From NCBI RefSeq assembly GCF_001558695.1, contig NZ_LNTU01000004.1, positions 1 to 64,000 of the forward strand: a stretch of DNA of 64,000 nt, given 5' to 3'. This DNA comes from Paramesorhizobium deserti. GTDB taxonomy: Bacteria > Pseudomonadota > Alphaproteobacteria > Rhizobiales > Rhizobiaceae. The translations under genes and the position numbers were made by a program. The notes under the pieces are model-generated. The model had not been told where the DNA came from and searched no databases. It saw only the letters and a program-made list of their open reading frames with translations. Shown here piece by piece: positions 44,663 through 54,637 of the stretch; within the stretch, counting starts at the first letter, position 1; the number at the start of each line of letters is the position of its first letter.

Positions 44663-45130
44663 ATGGCGATACTGCGTGTGAATGGTGAGGAACGGCAATA
44701 TGACGGCGACCCCGACATGCCGCTCCTCTGGTATCTGCGGGACGAACTCGGTCTGACAGGCACGAAATTCGGTTGCGGCGAGGCGCTTTGCGGCGCCTGC
44801 ACCATCCATGTCGACGGCACGGCCATGCGCAGTTGCCAGACGACGATCGCCGATGCCGAGGGCACCTCCATCACCACCATCGAAGGATTGGCGGCCAATG
44901 GCGATCACCCGCTGCAGGTCGCCTGGCGCGAGCTCAACGTGCCGCAATGCGGCTATTGCCAGAGCGGCCAGATCATGCAGGCCGCTTCGCTTTTGAAGGA
45001 TACGCCGCAACCGACCGACGAGGATATCGACAGCGCCATGAGTGGCAATATCTGCCGGTGCGGTACCTACCCGCGCATTCGCGCCGCGATCAAGCAGGCG
45101 GCTGCCGCGACTGAGGGGACCAAGCTATGA
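44663..45130 (+). CDS. [2Fe-2S] subunit of molybdenum hydroxylase (IorA-like)
   Basis: 155 residues. N-terminal plant-type ferredoxin ([23 protein letters not shown]) and C-terminal four-helix [2Fe-2S] domain ([12 protein letters not shown] and [15 protein letters not shown]). This is the electron-transfer small subunit of isoquinoline 1-oxidoreductase-type enzymes. GAGGAGG precedes the start. It overlaps the large subunit gene by 4 bases. Confidence 0.95.
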   Translation: MAILRVNGEERQYDGDPDMPLLWYLRDELGLTGTKFGCGEALCGACTIHVDGTAMRSCQTTIADAEGTSITTIEGLAANGDHPLQVAWRELNVPQCGYCQSGQIMQAASLLKDTPQPTDEDIDSAMSGNICRCGTYPRIRAAIKQAAAATEGTKL

Positions 45131-47430
45131 CTCATCATTTCAACCCATCGTCCCCGATCACCAATATCAGCCGTCGCGGTCTGCTCGCTGGAGTTGGCGC
45201 GGGCGCCTTCGTGCTGGCGGTCGGCATTCCCGGCAATATGTCGGCAAGAGCGCAGGACGCCAAATATGGCGCCGAGGGCATGCCGAACGGCATACGCGAC
45301 GATCCGAAGGTCTTCGTGGCCATCGCCGATGACGGCACCGTGACAGTGACATGTAGCCGGCAGGAGATGGGGCAGGGGGTGCGCACCTCGATTGCCCTCA
45401 TTGTCGCTGATGAACTTGATGCGGACTGGGCCAGGGTGAAAGTGGCCCAGGCGCAGGGCGACGAAGCGCGCTACGGCAATCAGGATACCGACGGCTCGCG
45501 CTCGATCCGTCATTTCTTCATGCCGATGCGGCATTGCGGCGCCGCGGCCCGCGCCATGCTCGAGGAGGCCGCCGCCAAACAATGGAACGTGCCGGTGGGG
45601 GAAGTCGAGGCTGCCGATCACGAGATCGTGCACAAGCCATCCGGCCGGCGTATCGGCTATGGCGAGGTCGCCAAGGCGGCAGCGGAACTGCCGGTGCCGC
45701 AGGGGGATGCGGTCAAGCTCAAGGATGCCTCCGCGTTCCGCTATATCGGCAAGGGCGAGACCGGTCTGATCGACGGGTTCGACATGACGACCGGCCGCGC
45801 CAACTACGGCATCGACACGCGTCTGCCCGATATGGTTTATGCCGTCGTCGCCCGTCCGCCCGTCTATGGCGGCAAGGTTGCGAGCTATGATGATGCCGAG
45901 GCGCTGAAGGTGCCCGGTGTGCTCAAGGTGGTGACGATCGAGCCGACGCCGATCCCATCCGAGTTCCAGCCGCTCGGCGGCGTGGCGGTGATTGCCAGGA
46001 ACAGTTGGGCCGCAATCCAGGGGCGCTCCAAGCTCAACATTACGTGGGACGACGGTCCCAACAAGGCATATTCGTCCGATACTTATAGGGCGACGCTGGA
46101 GGAAGCCGCGCGCAAGCCCGGCAAGGTCGTCAGAAACGCCGGGGATGTCGACGGCGCGATGGCCAAGGCGGAGAAGCGGCAGGAGGCGGAATATTACATT
46201 CCCCATCTGACCCAGGCGTCGATGGAGCCGCCGGCGGCGACGGTGCGCATCATCGACGGCAAGTGCGAGGCCTGGGCCTGCGTGCAGGCGCCGCAGGCGA
46301 CGCGTGAACGGCTGGCCAGCCGGCTCGGCATTCCCGTCGAGGACGTCACCGTCAATGTGACGCTGCTTGGCGGCGGCTTCGGGCGGAAATCGAAGCCGGA
46401 TTTCGTGGTGGAGGCGGGGCTGCTTTCCAAGGCCATGGACGGCGCGCCGGTCAAGGTGACCTGGACGCGCGAGGACGATGTCCGACATTCCTATTACCAC
46501 ACCGTTTCCGTGGAGCGGATCGAAGCGACGCTTGATGCCAGCGGCAAGCCGGCCGCCTGGCTGCACCGCAGCGTCGCTCCGACCATCGGCTCGATCTTCG
46601 GGCCGGACCCGAAGCATGAACTGCCGTTCGAGCTCAGCATGGGACTGGTGAACCTGCCTTTCGACATCCCCAATGTGCGGATCGAGAATCCCGAAGCCGC
46701 GGCAATGACGCGGATCGGCTGGTACCGGTCGGTGTCGAACATTCCGCATGCCTTCGCGATCCAGTCCTTCGTGGCGGAACTCGCCCATGCGGCTGGACGC
46801 GACCACAAGGATTATCTGCTGGAATTGATCGGACCCGACCGCAAGATCGATCCGACGATGATTGACGACAGCTGGAACTACGGGGAAGACCCCAAGCTCT
46901 ATCCGCTCGATACCGGCCGCCTGAAGCAGGTCATCAATCTGGCGGCCGAGAAGATCGGCTGGGGACGCGACCTGGCCAAGGGCAGGGGGCTCGGCCTTGC
47001 CGCCCATTACAGCTTCGTCACCTATGTGGCGGTGGCGGCGGAGGTCGAAGTGGACGATCAGGGCACGCTGACCATCCCGCGGATGGACGTGGCCGTCGAT
47101 TGTGGGCCGCAGGTGAACCCCGAGCGCGTCCGCGCCCAGATGGAAGGCGCGGCGATCATGGGGATCGGCAATACGCTTTTCGGCGAGATCACCTTCAAGG
47201 ACGGGCGCGTCGAGCAGAGTAATTTCGATGGCTACGAGGTGGCGCGCATTGACGCCGCACCGAAGGAGATTCACATCCATCTGGTGCCGGCCCCCGATTT
47301 TACGCAGCCGCTCGGTGGCGTCGGCGAGCCGGGTGTTCCGCCGGTCGCGCCGGCTCTCACCAATGCGATCTTCGCGGCGACGGGCAAGCGCATCCGGCAA
47401 TTGCCGGTGAAACAGCAGCTCGGCGTGTAA
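45127..47430 (+). CDS. Molybdopterin-binding hydroxylase large subunit (IorB-like)
   Basis: 767 residues. A Tat-type signal ([23 protein letters not shown]) suggests folded export to the periplasm. Molybdenum-cofactor motifs include [40 protein letters not shown] and [18 protein letters not shown], where the Glu is the catalytic base. Two-subunit enzymes of this kind hydroxylate aldehydes or N-heterocycles and pass electrons to a cytochrome. No cytochrome or XdhC-type maturation gene is adjacent. The substrate is unknown. Confidence 0.93.
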   Translation: MTHHFNPSSPITNISRRGLLAGVGAGAFVLAVGIPGNMSARAQDAKYGAEGMPNGIRDDPKVFVAIADDGTVTVTCSRQEMGQGVRTSIALIVADELDADWARVKVAQAQGDEARYGNQDTDGSRSIRHFFMPMRHCGAAARAMLEEAAAKQWNVPVGEVEAADHEIVHKPSGRRIGYGEVAKAAAELPVPQGDAVKLKDASAFRYIGKGETGLIDGFDMTTGRANYGIDTRLPDMVYAVVARPPVYGGKVASYDDAEALKVPGVLKVVTIEPTPIPSEFQPLGGVAVIARNSWAAIQGRSKLNITWDDGPNKAYSSDTYRATLEEAARKPGKVVRNAGDVDGAMAKAEKRQEAEYYIPHLTQASMEPPAATVRIIDGKCEAWACVQAPQATRERLASRLGIPVEDVTVNVTLLGGGFGRKSKPDFVVEAGLLSKAMDGAPVKVTWTREDDVRHSYYHTVSVERIEATLDASGKPAAWLHRSVAPTIGSIFGPDPKHELPFELSMGLVNLPFDIPNVRIENPEAAAMTRIGWYRSVSNIPHAFAIQSFVAELAHAAGRDHKDYLLELIGPDRKIDPTMIDDSWNYGEDPKLYPLDTGRLKQVINLAAEKIGWGRDLAKGRGLGLAAHYSFVTYVAVAAEVEVDDQGTLTIPRMDVAVDCGPQVNPERVRAQMEGAAIMGIGNTLFGEITFKDGRVEQSNFDGYEVARIDAAPKEIHIHLVPAPDFTQPLGGVGEPGVPPVAPALTNAIFAATGKRIRQLPVKQQLGV

Positions 47431-47737
47431 GCTCACGCAGAAGTCTAGGCGCGCGGCTGCCGACACGGGAGGCCGCGCGTATCATCGTATGCGCTTGATC
47501 TGCGACCTGCACCAATCTGATTTCCAGAAAACCATCCCTGCAGGTTGAGCCGGTCACGCCCGGGAACATGGCTAATTACGCTCACCAGAACTGACGCGCC
47601 TGACCGGCGCACCTTCTCGTATGTGCCGGTCCATTTTCACATAAAGGCGCTTCCCCGGCTCAATTCATGGTTCGATGACGTGCGTCGACGTATCTGCCGT
47701 TGTTCCTGTCGTCGAAGCATTGCGGAACATCTCATTG

Positions 47738-47779
47738 TGTCATATATTTTGCACAGAAAATGAGTGATAATATATGACA
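47738..47779. promoter_or_regulatory. Operator of the Xre-RES toxin-antitoxin operon
   Basis: TGTCATATATT (47738-47748) and AATATATGACA (47769-47779) are perfect 11-base arms separated by 20 bases. The right arm ends 8 bases before the antitoxin start. The rest of the 357-base gap after the molybdenum enzyme shows no gene. Confidence 0.8.
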
Positions 47780-47787
47780 AGGTGACA

Positions 47788-48180
47788 ATGATGGCCGAAG
47801 CCATGAAGGTATCCAGGCAGAACGAACCCTTGGTTTTGTCCTATATGGATAAAGCCGGAAGGATTGCGATCGATCAGCTTGCGGACGGATTCGGCATGTC
47901 AAAGATTCAGCTTGCCGAGACCGCGGGACTGGCGCGAGAGACACTCTATCGCGCCGAGCGCAGCCGTGCTCCGAAGACGCAGAGTCGCCTCCTTGAAATG
48001 CTGGAGATCATCAGCCGCGTGACCGAATGGGCCGGTGGTAAGGAGCAAGCCATGGCATGGTATCGGGCCCAGCCTTTGCCAGCGTTTGGGGCGCGAACAG
48101 CGGAAGCGCTGGTCAAGGAAGGCAAGGCCGCTGCCGTTCGGGATTATCTCGATCACATGGCTCTTGGTGGATTTGCGTGA
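47788..48180 (+). CDS. Xre/MbcA/ParS-type antitoxin
   Basis: About 130 residues from the ATG at 47788 (or the next codon). Central HTH (IDQLADGFGMSKIQLAETAGLARETLYRAERSRAPKTQSRL in parts) and a C-terminal toxin-binding DUF2384 part (AMAWYRAQPLPAFGARTAEALVKEGKAAAVRDYLDHMALGGFA in parts) are present. It should repress the operon through the palindrome upstream and block the RES toxin encoded 4 bases overlapping. Confidence 0.92.
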   Translation: MMAEAMKVSRQNEPLVLSYMDKAGRIAIDQLADGFGMSKIQLAETAGLARETLYRAERSRAPKTQSRLLEMLEIISRVTEWAGGKEQAMAWYRAQPLPAFGARTAEALVKEGKAAAVRDYLDHMALGGFA

Positions 48181-48695
48181 GGTTTGTGGGGACCTGTTAC
48201 CGGGCGCATGATCCGAGATGGGCCTTCAAGCCTACGTCGGGCGACGGAGCAGCGATCAGGGGTGCGCGTTTCAATCCGAAAGGTGTGTCTGCGCTCTATC
48301 TCGGCTTGAGCATCATGACGGCGGTCAAGGAAGCCAATCAGGGATTTGCGCACAGAATAGATCCCTGCGTTTTATGCTCCTACGCAATTGACTGCGAAGA
48401 TGTAGCGGACCTGACCACGGAGGAGGGGAGAAAAGCCTATTCGGTCCACCTTGACGAGATGGCCTGCGCATGGGCGAATGCCCTTGCCGACGGTGAGCGT
48501 CCCTCGTCGTGGTCTGTGTACGATCGGCTCGTAACGCAAGGCGTTGCGGGAATCCTGGCACCAAGTTTCGCGCCAGGCGCCGAAGCGGATGATCTAAACT
48601 TGGTGCTTTGGGAGTGGGGGCCGGATCTCCCGCACAAGGTAGCGGTATTTGATCCGAGCGGTCGATTGCCGAAAGATCAATTGTCTTGGAGTTGA
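48177..48695 (+). CDS. RES-domain toxin
   Basis: 172 residues from a GTG that overlaps the antitoxin stop (GTGA). RES signature residues: Arg in GARFNPKGVSALYLG, Glu in TAVKEANQ and Ser late in the chain. RES toxins degrade NAD+ (for example MbcT). The sequence is full length and intact. Translational coupling to the antitoxin is typical. Confidence 0.9.
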   Translation: MRFVGTCYRAHDPRWAFKPTSGDGAAIRGARFNPKGVSALYLGLSIMTAVKEANQGFAHRIDPCVLCSYAIDCEDVADLTTEEGRKAYSVHLDEMACAWANALADGERPSSWSVYDRLVTQGVAGILAPSFAPGAEADDLNLVLWEWGPDLPHKVAVFDPSGRLPKDQLSWS

Positions 48696-48740
48696 GCCCT
48701 TGAAGGACGCCCAGTCCTTTGTGCTCGTCTACGCGACGGA

Positions 48741-49811
48741 TCAGGCGTCCAGACGCTGCTGCGTCTGCTGGTCGAAGAAATGGACCTTTGATGTTTCGAA
48801 GGAGAGCTTCACCCGTTGTTCCGGGGCGAGTTCGACGCGTTCGCGAACAACCCATGTCAGTTCCTTGCCGTCGATCTCCACGGCGACGTGGGTTTCCGAT
48901 CCCGTGGGTTCGATCACCTTGACCACCGCATCGACGCCGCTCTCACCGCCGAAGGCGATATCCTCGGGACGGATGCCGAGCGTCAACGGCCTGTTTACGG
49001 AATTGGCCGGTGCCCGCGAGAGCTTTACGCGCGAGCCACTGGTCATCGCCAGTACGGGGTTGGCAGCATCCTCGATGGTTCCTTCGAGAAAATTCATGGC
49101 TGGTGAGCCGAGGAAGCCGGCGACGAAGATATTGCGCGGTTTGTCGTAGAGTTCGAGCGGGCTGCCGATTTGCTCGACGCGGCCGCCATGGAGCACGACG
49201 ATCTTATCGGCCATGGTCATCGCTTCGATCTGGTCGTGTGTGACATAGACGATCGTGGTCTTCAGGCGCTGGTGCAGGGCCTTGATCTCTGCACGCATCT
49301 TGACGCGCAGCTTCGCATCCAGATTAGAGAGTGGCTCGTCGAAGAGGAAGACTTTCGGATCGCGGACGATCGCACGACCCATGGCGACGCGCTGTCGCTG
49401 TCCGCCGGAAAGCTGGGCCGGCTTGCGGTCGAGCAGGGGCTGCAAACCGAGGATGGCCGCGGCCTCGCCGACTTTCTTGTCGATTTCCGGCCGCTTCGCG
49501 CCAGCGAGTTCCAGCGCGAATCCCATGTTCTGGGAAGCCGTCATTTGCGAATACAAGGCGTAGTTCTGAAAGACCATCGCGATGTCGCGGTCCTTCGGCT
49601 GCAAGTCGTTCACGACCCGCCCGTTAATACGGATCTGACCGCCGGTGATGTCCTCGAGCCCGGCGATCATTCGCAGCAATGTCGACTTGCCGCAACCGGA
49701 AGGGCCGACGAGAATGGCGAACTCACCATCGGCGATCTCAACGTCAACGCCATGAATGACGTCGACCGCGCCGAAGGATTTCTTGACGTTGCCGATGCTC
49801 AGGCCAGACAT
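48741..49811 (-). CDS. Sugar ABC importer ATPase (MalK/UgpC type)
   Basis: 356 residues. ATPase domain with Walker [10 protein letters not shown], signature [14 protein letters not shown], Walker [13 protein letters not shown], and the C-terminal TOBE/OB fold ([13 protein letters not shown]). This is the CUT1-type MalK layout. It is the last gene of the leftward operon that includes a binding protein, two permeases, a glycoside hydrolase and a RuBisCO-like protein. Confidence 0.95.
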   Translation of the reverse strand: MSGLSIGNVKKSFGAVDVIHGVDVEIADGEFAILVGPSGCGKSTLLRMIAGLEDITGGQIRINGRVVNDLQPKDRDIAMVFQNYALYSQMTASQNMGFALELAGAKRPEIDKKVGEAAAILGLQPLLDRKPAQLSGGQRQRVAMGRAIVRDPKVFLFDEPLSNLDAKLRVKMRAEIKALHQRLKTTIVYVTHDQIEAMTMADKIVVLHGGRVEQIGSPLELYDKPRNIFVAGFLGSPAMNFLEGTIEDAANPVLAMTSGSRVKLSRAPANSVNRPLTLGIRPEDIAFGGESGVDAVVKVIEPTGSETHVAVEIDGKELTWVVRERVELAPEQRVKLSFETSKVHFFDQQTQQRLDA

Positions 49812-49830
49812 TCTTCACCCCTTGATATCT

Positions 49831-51351
49831 TCAACGCTTCTTGCGCACGCGCAGCGCCTGATAAGGCTTGCGCGGGATCTTGACACCGAAGGCCGCATCC
49901 GGCTTGCCGCCGCGCACGACCGAGCCATGACGCGTCGGATGCTGAACGGGCGCTTCCACCTTCTCGGCCGGCGTGATCATCATCTCCCAGGTGTCGATGA
50001 TATCGACATCGTAATCGTCGCCGTCGACCGGCAGACCTGTGGACCAGACCACCGGCTGATGCTCGCCGAAATAGATCAAGCGGAAATCGCCGTCGCCGTC
50101 ACGCGCGCCCGATACGCGCGACCAGGGCCATTGGCCGATGGCGCCGAGCGGCTCGAGGCCATGCTTGACGTCGGCCTCCAGCAGATCCCGGAGGAACCCG
50201 ATGCGCTTCCAGGCTTCGCCGCGCAGCTCCCCGCCCTTGGCCCACCAGATCAGGTCCTCGGGATGGGAATAGGTCTCGCCATGACCGGCATAGCCGCCGC
50301 GCACCATGGTGATCCAGAAGCGGTGCACGAGCTCCTGCGCGTGAAGATTGCCCCATGATTGCAGGATGTCGCCCTCATATTCGGGTTCGTCGTTGATGAC
50401 TGGCTTGCTGTAGGCATCGCGCCATTCCTGGGTCCGCTTGACGTCGGGATTCTGAATGCAGGTATGCGTGACCCATGGCTTGCGGTGATCGAAATTCGCC
50501 GTCACGTCGCCATTATGGATGGAGCGCAGGTGCTGGTAGGGGTCGTTTTCCTCAAGGATGTGGAAATAACGGTCCCACTGCTCCATCGGCTTGGTGTTGA
50601 TCAGGAAATCATATTCATTGGCGAGCGACCACCAGACGTTCCGGTAGGCGGCAAGACGGGCGGCCAGATATTCGACATAGCGAAAATCCTGCTCGGCTGA
50701 CATATCGGCATAGCCCCAGCGATCGTAGGGGTGGAAGATAATGATATCGGCTTCGATCCCGAGTTCGCAGAGTGCGGCGACTTGCTTTTCGAAATGCTGG
50801 AACGCGGCGGGGTTCGGGCGGTCGAAGTCTTCCCGCCCGTCCGCTCCGCGTTCAAAGCAAGCATGCAGCGGCTCGTTGACATTGTATGGATAATCCTTTG
50901 GAAACACACCCATCCGGATCTTGTTGAAACGGGCTTTTCGCAGAGTTTCGAGGGTCTGCTTTTGCATTTCGAGTGGCTGGTGCGTCCAGGCATAGCAGGT
51001 CGTTCCGAAGGAAAGGAACGGGGTTTCGTCGGCATAGGCGAAGTGGAATTTGTTGCGTACGCGCACCGGCCCATGATTGCCGACCGAAGGTGCCACCGCG
51101 GTCAATGCGCCGGATTTGCCGTCGAGTGCTGTAGTCTTGGAGCGCGTCTTGAACGACCATTCGCCCTCGATATCGGGCATGAAGCGGATGCGGTAAGTGC
51201 CGTTGCCGTCATAGAAGCCTGGCACGCGGACCTCGCGGCTCTTGTGCGTGAAGATGGCATCGAATGCCACGTCGAGATAGGGATTGCCGTCGGCGGGTCC
51301 ATCGAAGGAGGCTTCGAACACACCCCATTTCTCGACTGTTGCATCGGACAT
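49831..51351 (-). CDS. Apiosidase-like glycoside hydrolase (DUF5060-DUF4038-DUF5605)
   Basis: 506 residues from the ATG at 51351. An N-terminal beta domain (DUF5060, about 5-75) precedes a TIM barrel of the DUF4038/apiosidase-like group: FHFAYADETPFLSFGTTCYAWTHQ, ARFNKIRMGVFPKDYPYNVNEP, and the likely acid/base Glu in YRNVWWSLANEYDFLI. A C-terminal DUF5605-type domain ends the chain. No signal peptide, so cytosolic: it would act on a small glycoside already taken up by the importer encoded around it. DUF4038 includes the GH140 apiosidase, but substrate is not proven by sequence. Overlong upstream readings of the same frame are not supported. Confidence 0.82.
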   Translation of the reverse strand: MSDATVEKWGVFEASFDGPADGNPYLDVAFDAIFTHKSREVRVPGFYDGNGTYRIRFMPDIEGEWSFKTRSKTTALDGKSGALTAVAPSVGNHGPVRVRNKFHFAYADETPFLSFGTTCYAWTHQPLEMQKQTLETLRKARFNKIRMGVFPKDYPYNVNEPLHACFERGADGREDFDRPNPAAFQHFEKQVAALCELGIEADIIIFHPYDRWGYADMSAEQDFRYVEYLAARLAAYRNVWWSLANEYDFLINTKPMEQWDRYFHILEENDPYQHLRSIHNGDVTANFDHRKPWVTHTCIQNPDVKRTQEWRDAYSKPVINDEPEYEGDILQSWGNLHAQELVHRFWITMVRGGYAGHGETYSHPEDLIWWAKGGELRGEAWKRIGFLRDLLEADVKHGLEPLGAIGQWPWSRVSGARDGDGDFRLIYFGEHQPVVWSTGLPVDGDDYDVDIIDTWEMMITPAEKVEAPVQHPTRHGSVVRGGKPDAAFGVKIPRKPYQALRVRKKR

Positions 51352-51383
51352 TCTGTCTCTCCTCCTGAAAAAAGATTTCGCGA

Positions 51384-52268
51384 TCAACCCTTTACGGCGC
51401 CGGAGGTGAGGCCGGACACGAAGTAGCGCTGGAATATGAGATAAACGATCGTCGCCGGAAGCACGGTCATGACGATCGCCGCGTTGAGCTGGCCGTAATT
51501 GCTCGAAAATTGGCCTTGAAAGGACATCAGGCCGAGCGGCAGGGTCCACATGCGCTGATCCTGCAGCAGCACCAGTGCCATGGCGAATTCGTTCCAGGTC
51601 GAAACGAAATCGAGGATAAGCAGTGCGGCCAGCACGGGCAGGCACACCGGGAGGAATATCCGCCGGAAGATGGTGAAGTGGTTTGCGCCATCGATGAGGG
51701 CTGCTTCCGAGAGCTCCTTGGGAATGCCCCTGAAGAAGCCGTGCAGGATGAACACCTGGTAGGGAACGCCGAAGGCGATATAGGGAAGGATGACGCCGGG
51801 ATAGGTGTCGATCAGGCCGAAGGAATTGACCAGGGTGAAGAGCGGTGCAAGCATCACCTGGAAGGGGATCATCGTGCCGAAGACGACGAGCAGCAGCAGG
51901 GCTTTGGTGATCTTCAGTCTGATTTTGGCAAGCGCATAGGCGGCCATGGCCGACAGGAACAACCCGAGGGGAACTTTGATAACCGTGATGATCACGCTGT
52001 TGAGGAAAGAGTTCGCGAAATTGCCGCGGCTCCAGGCAGCACTGTAGTTTTCAAAGGCAAGCTCGGTTGGCGGTACGAAGGCACCCGTGCTCGTCACCGC
52101 CGCCGGCGTCTTCAGCGAGGTGAAGACGATGAAGACGAACGGCGCGACCCAGACGAGCGCCACGGCGACAAGCGCTATCCAGAGGCCGATCAGAACGGGA
52201 TCCCGCTTTATCGAGGACAGTTGGACTTCGAGATGCACGGCGGCGTGGTTGGTTGGCATTGCTGTCAC
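51384..52268 (-). CDS. Sugar ABC importer permease (MalG type)
   Basis: 294 residues with six helices and the EAA loop LSEAALIDGANHFTIFRRIFLPVCLP in parts. Starts GTG or ATG at its overlap with the MalF-type gene. The N-terminus KRDPVLIGLWIALVAVALVWVAPFVFIVFTSLK is typical of MalG/CarD-type permeases. It forms the channel with the partner encoded upstream. Confidence 0.94.
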   Translation of the reverse strand: MTAMPTNHAAVHLEVQLSSIKRDPVLIGLWIALVAVALVWVAPFVFIVFTSLKTPAAVTSTGAFVPPTELAFENYSAAWSRGNFANSFLNSVIITVIKVPLGLFLSAMAAYALAKIRLKITKALLLLVVFGTMIPFQVMLAPLFTLVNSFGLIDTYPGVILPYIAFGVPYQVFILHGFFRGIPKELSEAALIDGANHFTIFRRIFLPVCLPVLAALLILDFVSTWNEFAMALVLLQDQRMWTLPLGLMSFQGQFSSNYGQLNAAIVMTVLPATIVYLIFQRYFVSGLTSGAVKG

Positions 52269-53164
52269 GCTTCAACCTCCTCGTGCCTCTGGGTCCATCT
52301 GAGATAGGGAACGACGACTGCCATGGTGATCAGCAGGAGGACGACGGAAATCGCTGCACCCCGCCCGAAATCGAAGATCTGCATGGCCTGCGTGAAGGCC
52401 CATAGTGCCAGCATCTGGGTGGATTGGGCCGGGCCACCGCCGGTGAGGCCATAGACGATGTCGAAGGCCTTCAGGGATGAGATAATGGAAAGGACAAGAA
52501 CAATGGTGATCGTCGGGCGTAATGCCGGCAGGGTCACGTGCTTGAACACTGCCCAGCGGCCGGCGCCATCGATGCGCGCAGCCTCGACGAGCGTCTGGGG
52601 GACGTTCTGCAGGCCGGCGAGGAACAGCACCATGGAGAAGCCGACCGTCTGCCAGAGATAGGCGACGAAGACGGAATAAAGGGCGATATCCTTGCTGCCC
52701 AGCCAATCCTTGATCCAGCCCTGCATACCCCAGGAGGTGAGCAACTGGCTGAACAGGCCGAAGAACGGATCGTACATCCACTTCCACATGGTGGCGACGG
52801 CGATCGGCGCTATGATGACTGGCAGATAGAAGATAGCGCGGAGGCCATTGCGGCCAAATATCTTCTGGTTGAGGCTGAGCGCCAGGAGCAGCCCGACAAC
52901 CGGCGGGAAGATCAGGCTCATCACGGTCCAGATCACCGTGTTGCGGAAGGCCACCCAGAAAACAGGATCCCGGGTGAAGATCGCCGTATAGTTCGCAACG
53001 CCGACGAATTGCCGATTGGGATCGAGCCCATTCCATTTCTGGAAGCTTAGGATCACCACATTGATCATCGGGTAGAGCGCGAAGACCGCATAGATCGCCA
53101 GCGCCGGCACGAGTAGGACGAGCGCTTGCACGCGCGGATCATGTGTCGATTGTCGAAGTGACAT
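52265..53164 (-). CDS. Sugar ABC importer permease (MalF type)
   Basis: 299 residues with six helices; the EAA loop is TLVEAARIDGAGRWAVFKHVTLPALRP in parts. N-terminus: LVLLVPALAIYAVFALYPMINVVILSFQKW. CUT1-type permease lacking the long N-terminal loop of E. coli MalF. It follows the binding-protein gene by 93 bases. Confidence 0.94.
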   Translation of the reverse strand: MSLRQSTHDPRVQALVLLVPALAIYAVFALYPMINVVILSFQKWNGLDPNRQFVGVANYTAIFTRDPVFWVAFRNTVIWTVMSLIFPPVVGLLLALSLNQKIFGRNGLRAIFYLPVIIAPIAVATMWKWMYDPFFGLFSQLLTSWGMQGWIKDWLGSKDIALYSVFVAYLWQTVGFSMVLFLAGLQNVPQTLVEAARIDGAGRWAVFKHVTLPALRPTITIVLVLSIISSLKAFDIVYGLTGGGPAQSTQMLALWAFTQAMQIFDFGRGAAISVVLLLITMAVVVPYLRWTQRHEEVEA

Positions 53165-53257
53165 GCTGTCCTCCTGGTGGCAATTGCCGCCAACTCCCGA
53201 AAGAATGGGCCAGCCGCGCGACGATGATTGGGTCGATCGGCTGGCCTTGGGGAGGAA

Positions 53258-54511
53258 TCAGGTTCTGCTTGCGATGAAGTTCTGCAACTGCTTGGCCGCC
53301 TCGGTCGGTTCGGTACCGCCGGAGGCAACCTCATTGATGACCCGGAAATATTCGGTCGTCACATCCAGCGGAAAAGCCTGGTCGCCGTTCATGTAGACCT
53401 TGTCATATTTCTGGAAGATGCCCAGCCATTCCGCCTCGAGCGGCTTCTGGTTGGTATATTGCACGTTCTCGTTGACTGAGGTCGAGCTCAGCTGGCCGAG
53501 CAGATCCTGCTGCACCTTCGTCGACAGGAAATAGTCGAGGAATTTCGCGGCTATGTCAGGGTTCTTGCTCTTGGTGCTGATGTAATTGTACTCGGCGAAG
53601 CCATAGAGGCGGCTGGTATTGGTGGGGAAGGGGAAGATACCGTAATCGTCGAGATTAGCGCCGGAGCCGTTCATCTGGCTGACCAGCCAGTCGCCTTCAA
53701 GCATCATAGCCGCGCGGCCCGCGGTGAAGAGGCTGTAAGACTGCTTGTTGTCGATGCCCATGAAGGGCTGCAGCGTATAGTCCTTCGTCCACTTGGCGAA
53801 TTCCGCGAAGGATTCCGCTGCGCAGGGCTCCTTGGTCCAGTCCAACGTCATCGCCTTCAGCGCATCATGCTTTTCGGCGCCACATTTGGTTTCGAGGATG
53901 ACGTCCATGAGGCGCATGACGTGCCAGTTAACTGTGCCGCCGAAGGTGAAGGCAGGAATGCCGCCGGCCTTCAGCTTCTCCGCCGCGGCGAGAAGTTCGT
54001 CGTAGGTCTTCGGCTCTTCCTGAATGCCGGCCTGTTCGAAAAGCTTCTTGTTGTAGTAAACGGCCTCACCCTTGAAGGTAAACGGAACGCCGTGCTTGCC
54101 GCCGGGATAAAGGTCTGCGAAAGCCGCGGCGGACGGCAGCAATTCGTCGTCCCACTTGTATTCCGCATAATATTTGTCGAGGGGCAGGGAGAGGCCAGCC
54201 TTCACATATTCGCCGCCGAGACCGAGGCCAGCCCAGCTGAAGTAAATGTCGGGACCCTTGTCGGAACCCGCGGCAACGCGCAGGGCGGTCTTGTGCTCGT
54301 CGACGGCGCGCTGAACGATCTCGACATGCGTTCCGGGGTTTGCTGCTTCGAAATCCGTCGCCGCCTTCTTCAGCGCCTCGTTGCCAGCATTGTTGTCGAA
54401 ATTGAGGGTCCAGAGCGTGATGTCTTCGGCAAGAGCTGGCGTCGCGGCAAAAGATGCCATGGCAATCGCAATAATGCTCGCGGTCTTTAATTTCGCGGAT
54501 AAGGTCAGCAT
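53258..54511 (-). CDS. Sugar ABC importer substrate-binding protein, family 1
   Basis: 417 residues from the ATG at 54511, which has AGGAGG 6 bases before it; an ATG two codons upstream sits against the ribosome site. Signal peptide ASIIAIAMASFAATPALA. Mature part: ITLWTLNFDNNAGNEALKKAATDFEAANPGTHVEIVQRA in parts, and AAMMLEGDWLVSQMNGSGANLDD, typical of family 1. The likely ligand, by neighbours, is an apiose-containing or related glycoside. The promoter region (54564-54580) carries the same motif as the RuBisCO-like gene promoter. Confidence 0.93.
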   Translation of the reverse strand: MLTLSAKLKTASIIAIAMASFAATPALAEDITLWTLNFDNNAGNEALKKAATDFEAANPGTHVEIVQRAVDEHKTALRVAAGSDKGPDIYFSWAGLGLGGEYVKAGLSLPLDKYYAEYKWDDELLPSAAAFADLYPGGKHGVPFTFKGEAVYYNKKLFEQAGIQEEPKTYDELLAAAEKLKAGGIPAFTFGGTVNWHVMRLMDVILETKCGAEKHDALKAMTLDWTKEPCAAESFAEFAKWTKDYTLQPFMGIDNKQSYSLFTAGRAAMMLEGDWLVSQMNGSGANLDDYGIFPFPTNTSRLYGFAEYNYISTKSKNPDIAAKFLDYFLSTKVQQDLLGQLSSTSVNENVQYTNQKPLEAEWLGIFQKYDKVYMNGDQAFPLDVTTEYFRVINEVASGGTEPTEAAKQLQNFIASRT

Positions 54512-54563
54512 TACCATCCTCCTCTGATAAGCCGGTCACTTGTCGCAAATGGCTATTTACATG

Positions 54564-54580
54564 TCAACTGGTATGATGAG
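54564..54580. promoter_or_regulatory. FadR/NanR-type motif before the binding-protein gene
   Basis: TCAACTGGTATGATGAG, 16 of 17 bases identical to the site at 55945-55961 and in the same plus-strand orientation. It lies 53 bases upstream of the binding-protein start and after the end of the RuBisCO-like gene. Confidence 0.7.
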
Positions 54581-54637
54581 ATAACCATTATGTTGTTGCG
54601 TCTTGCTTGAAGATGTACTGCAAGATCGCCTGTTCAT

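Noticed and set aside
45067-47466. 799-codon open frame on the minus strand opposite the molybdenum hydroxylase genes
   Set aside because: It is a GC-driven shadow of the IorAB-like genes. The plus strand has clear cofactor motifs; the minus frame has a His/Arg/Asp-rich composition with no recognisable domain.
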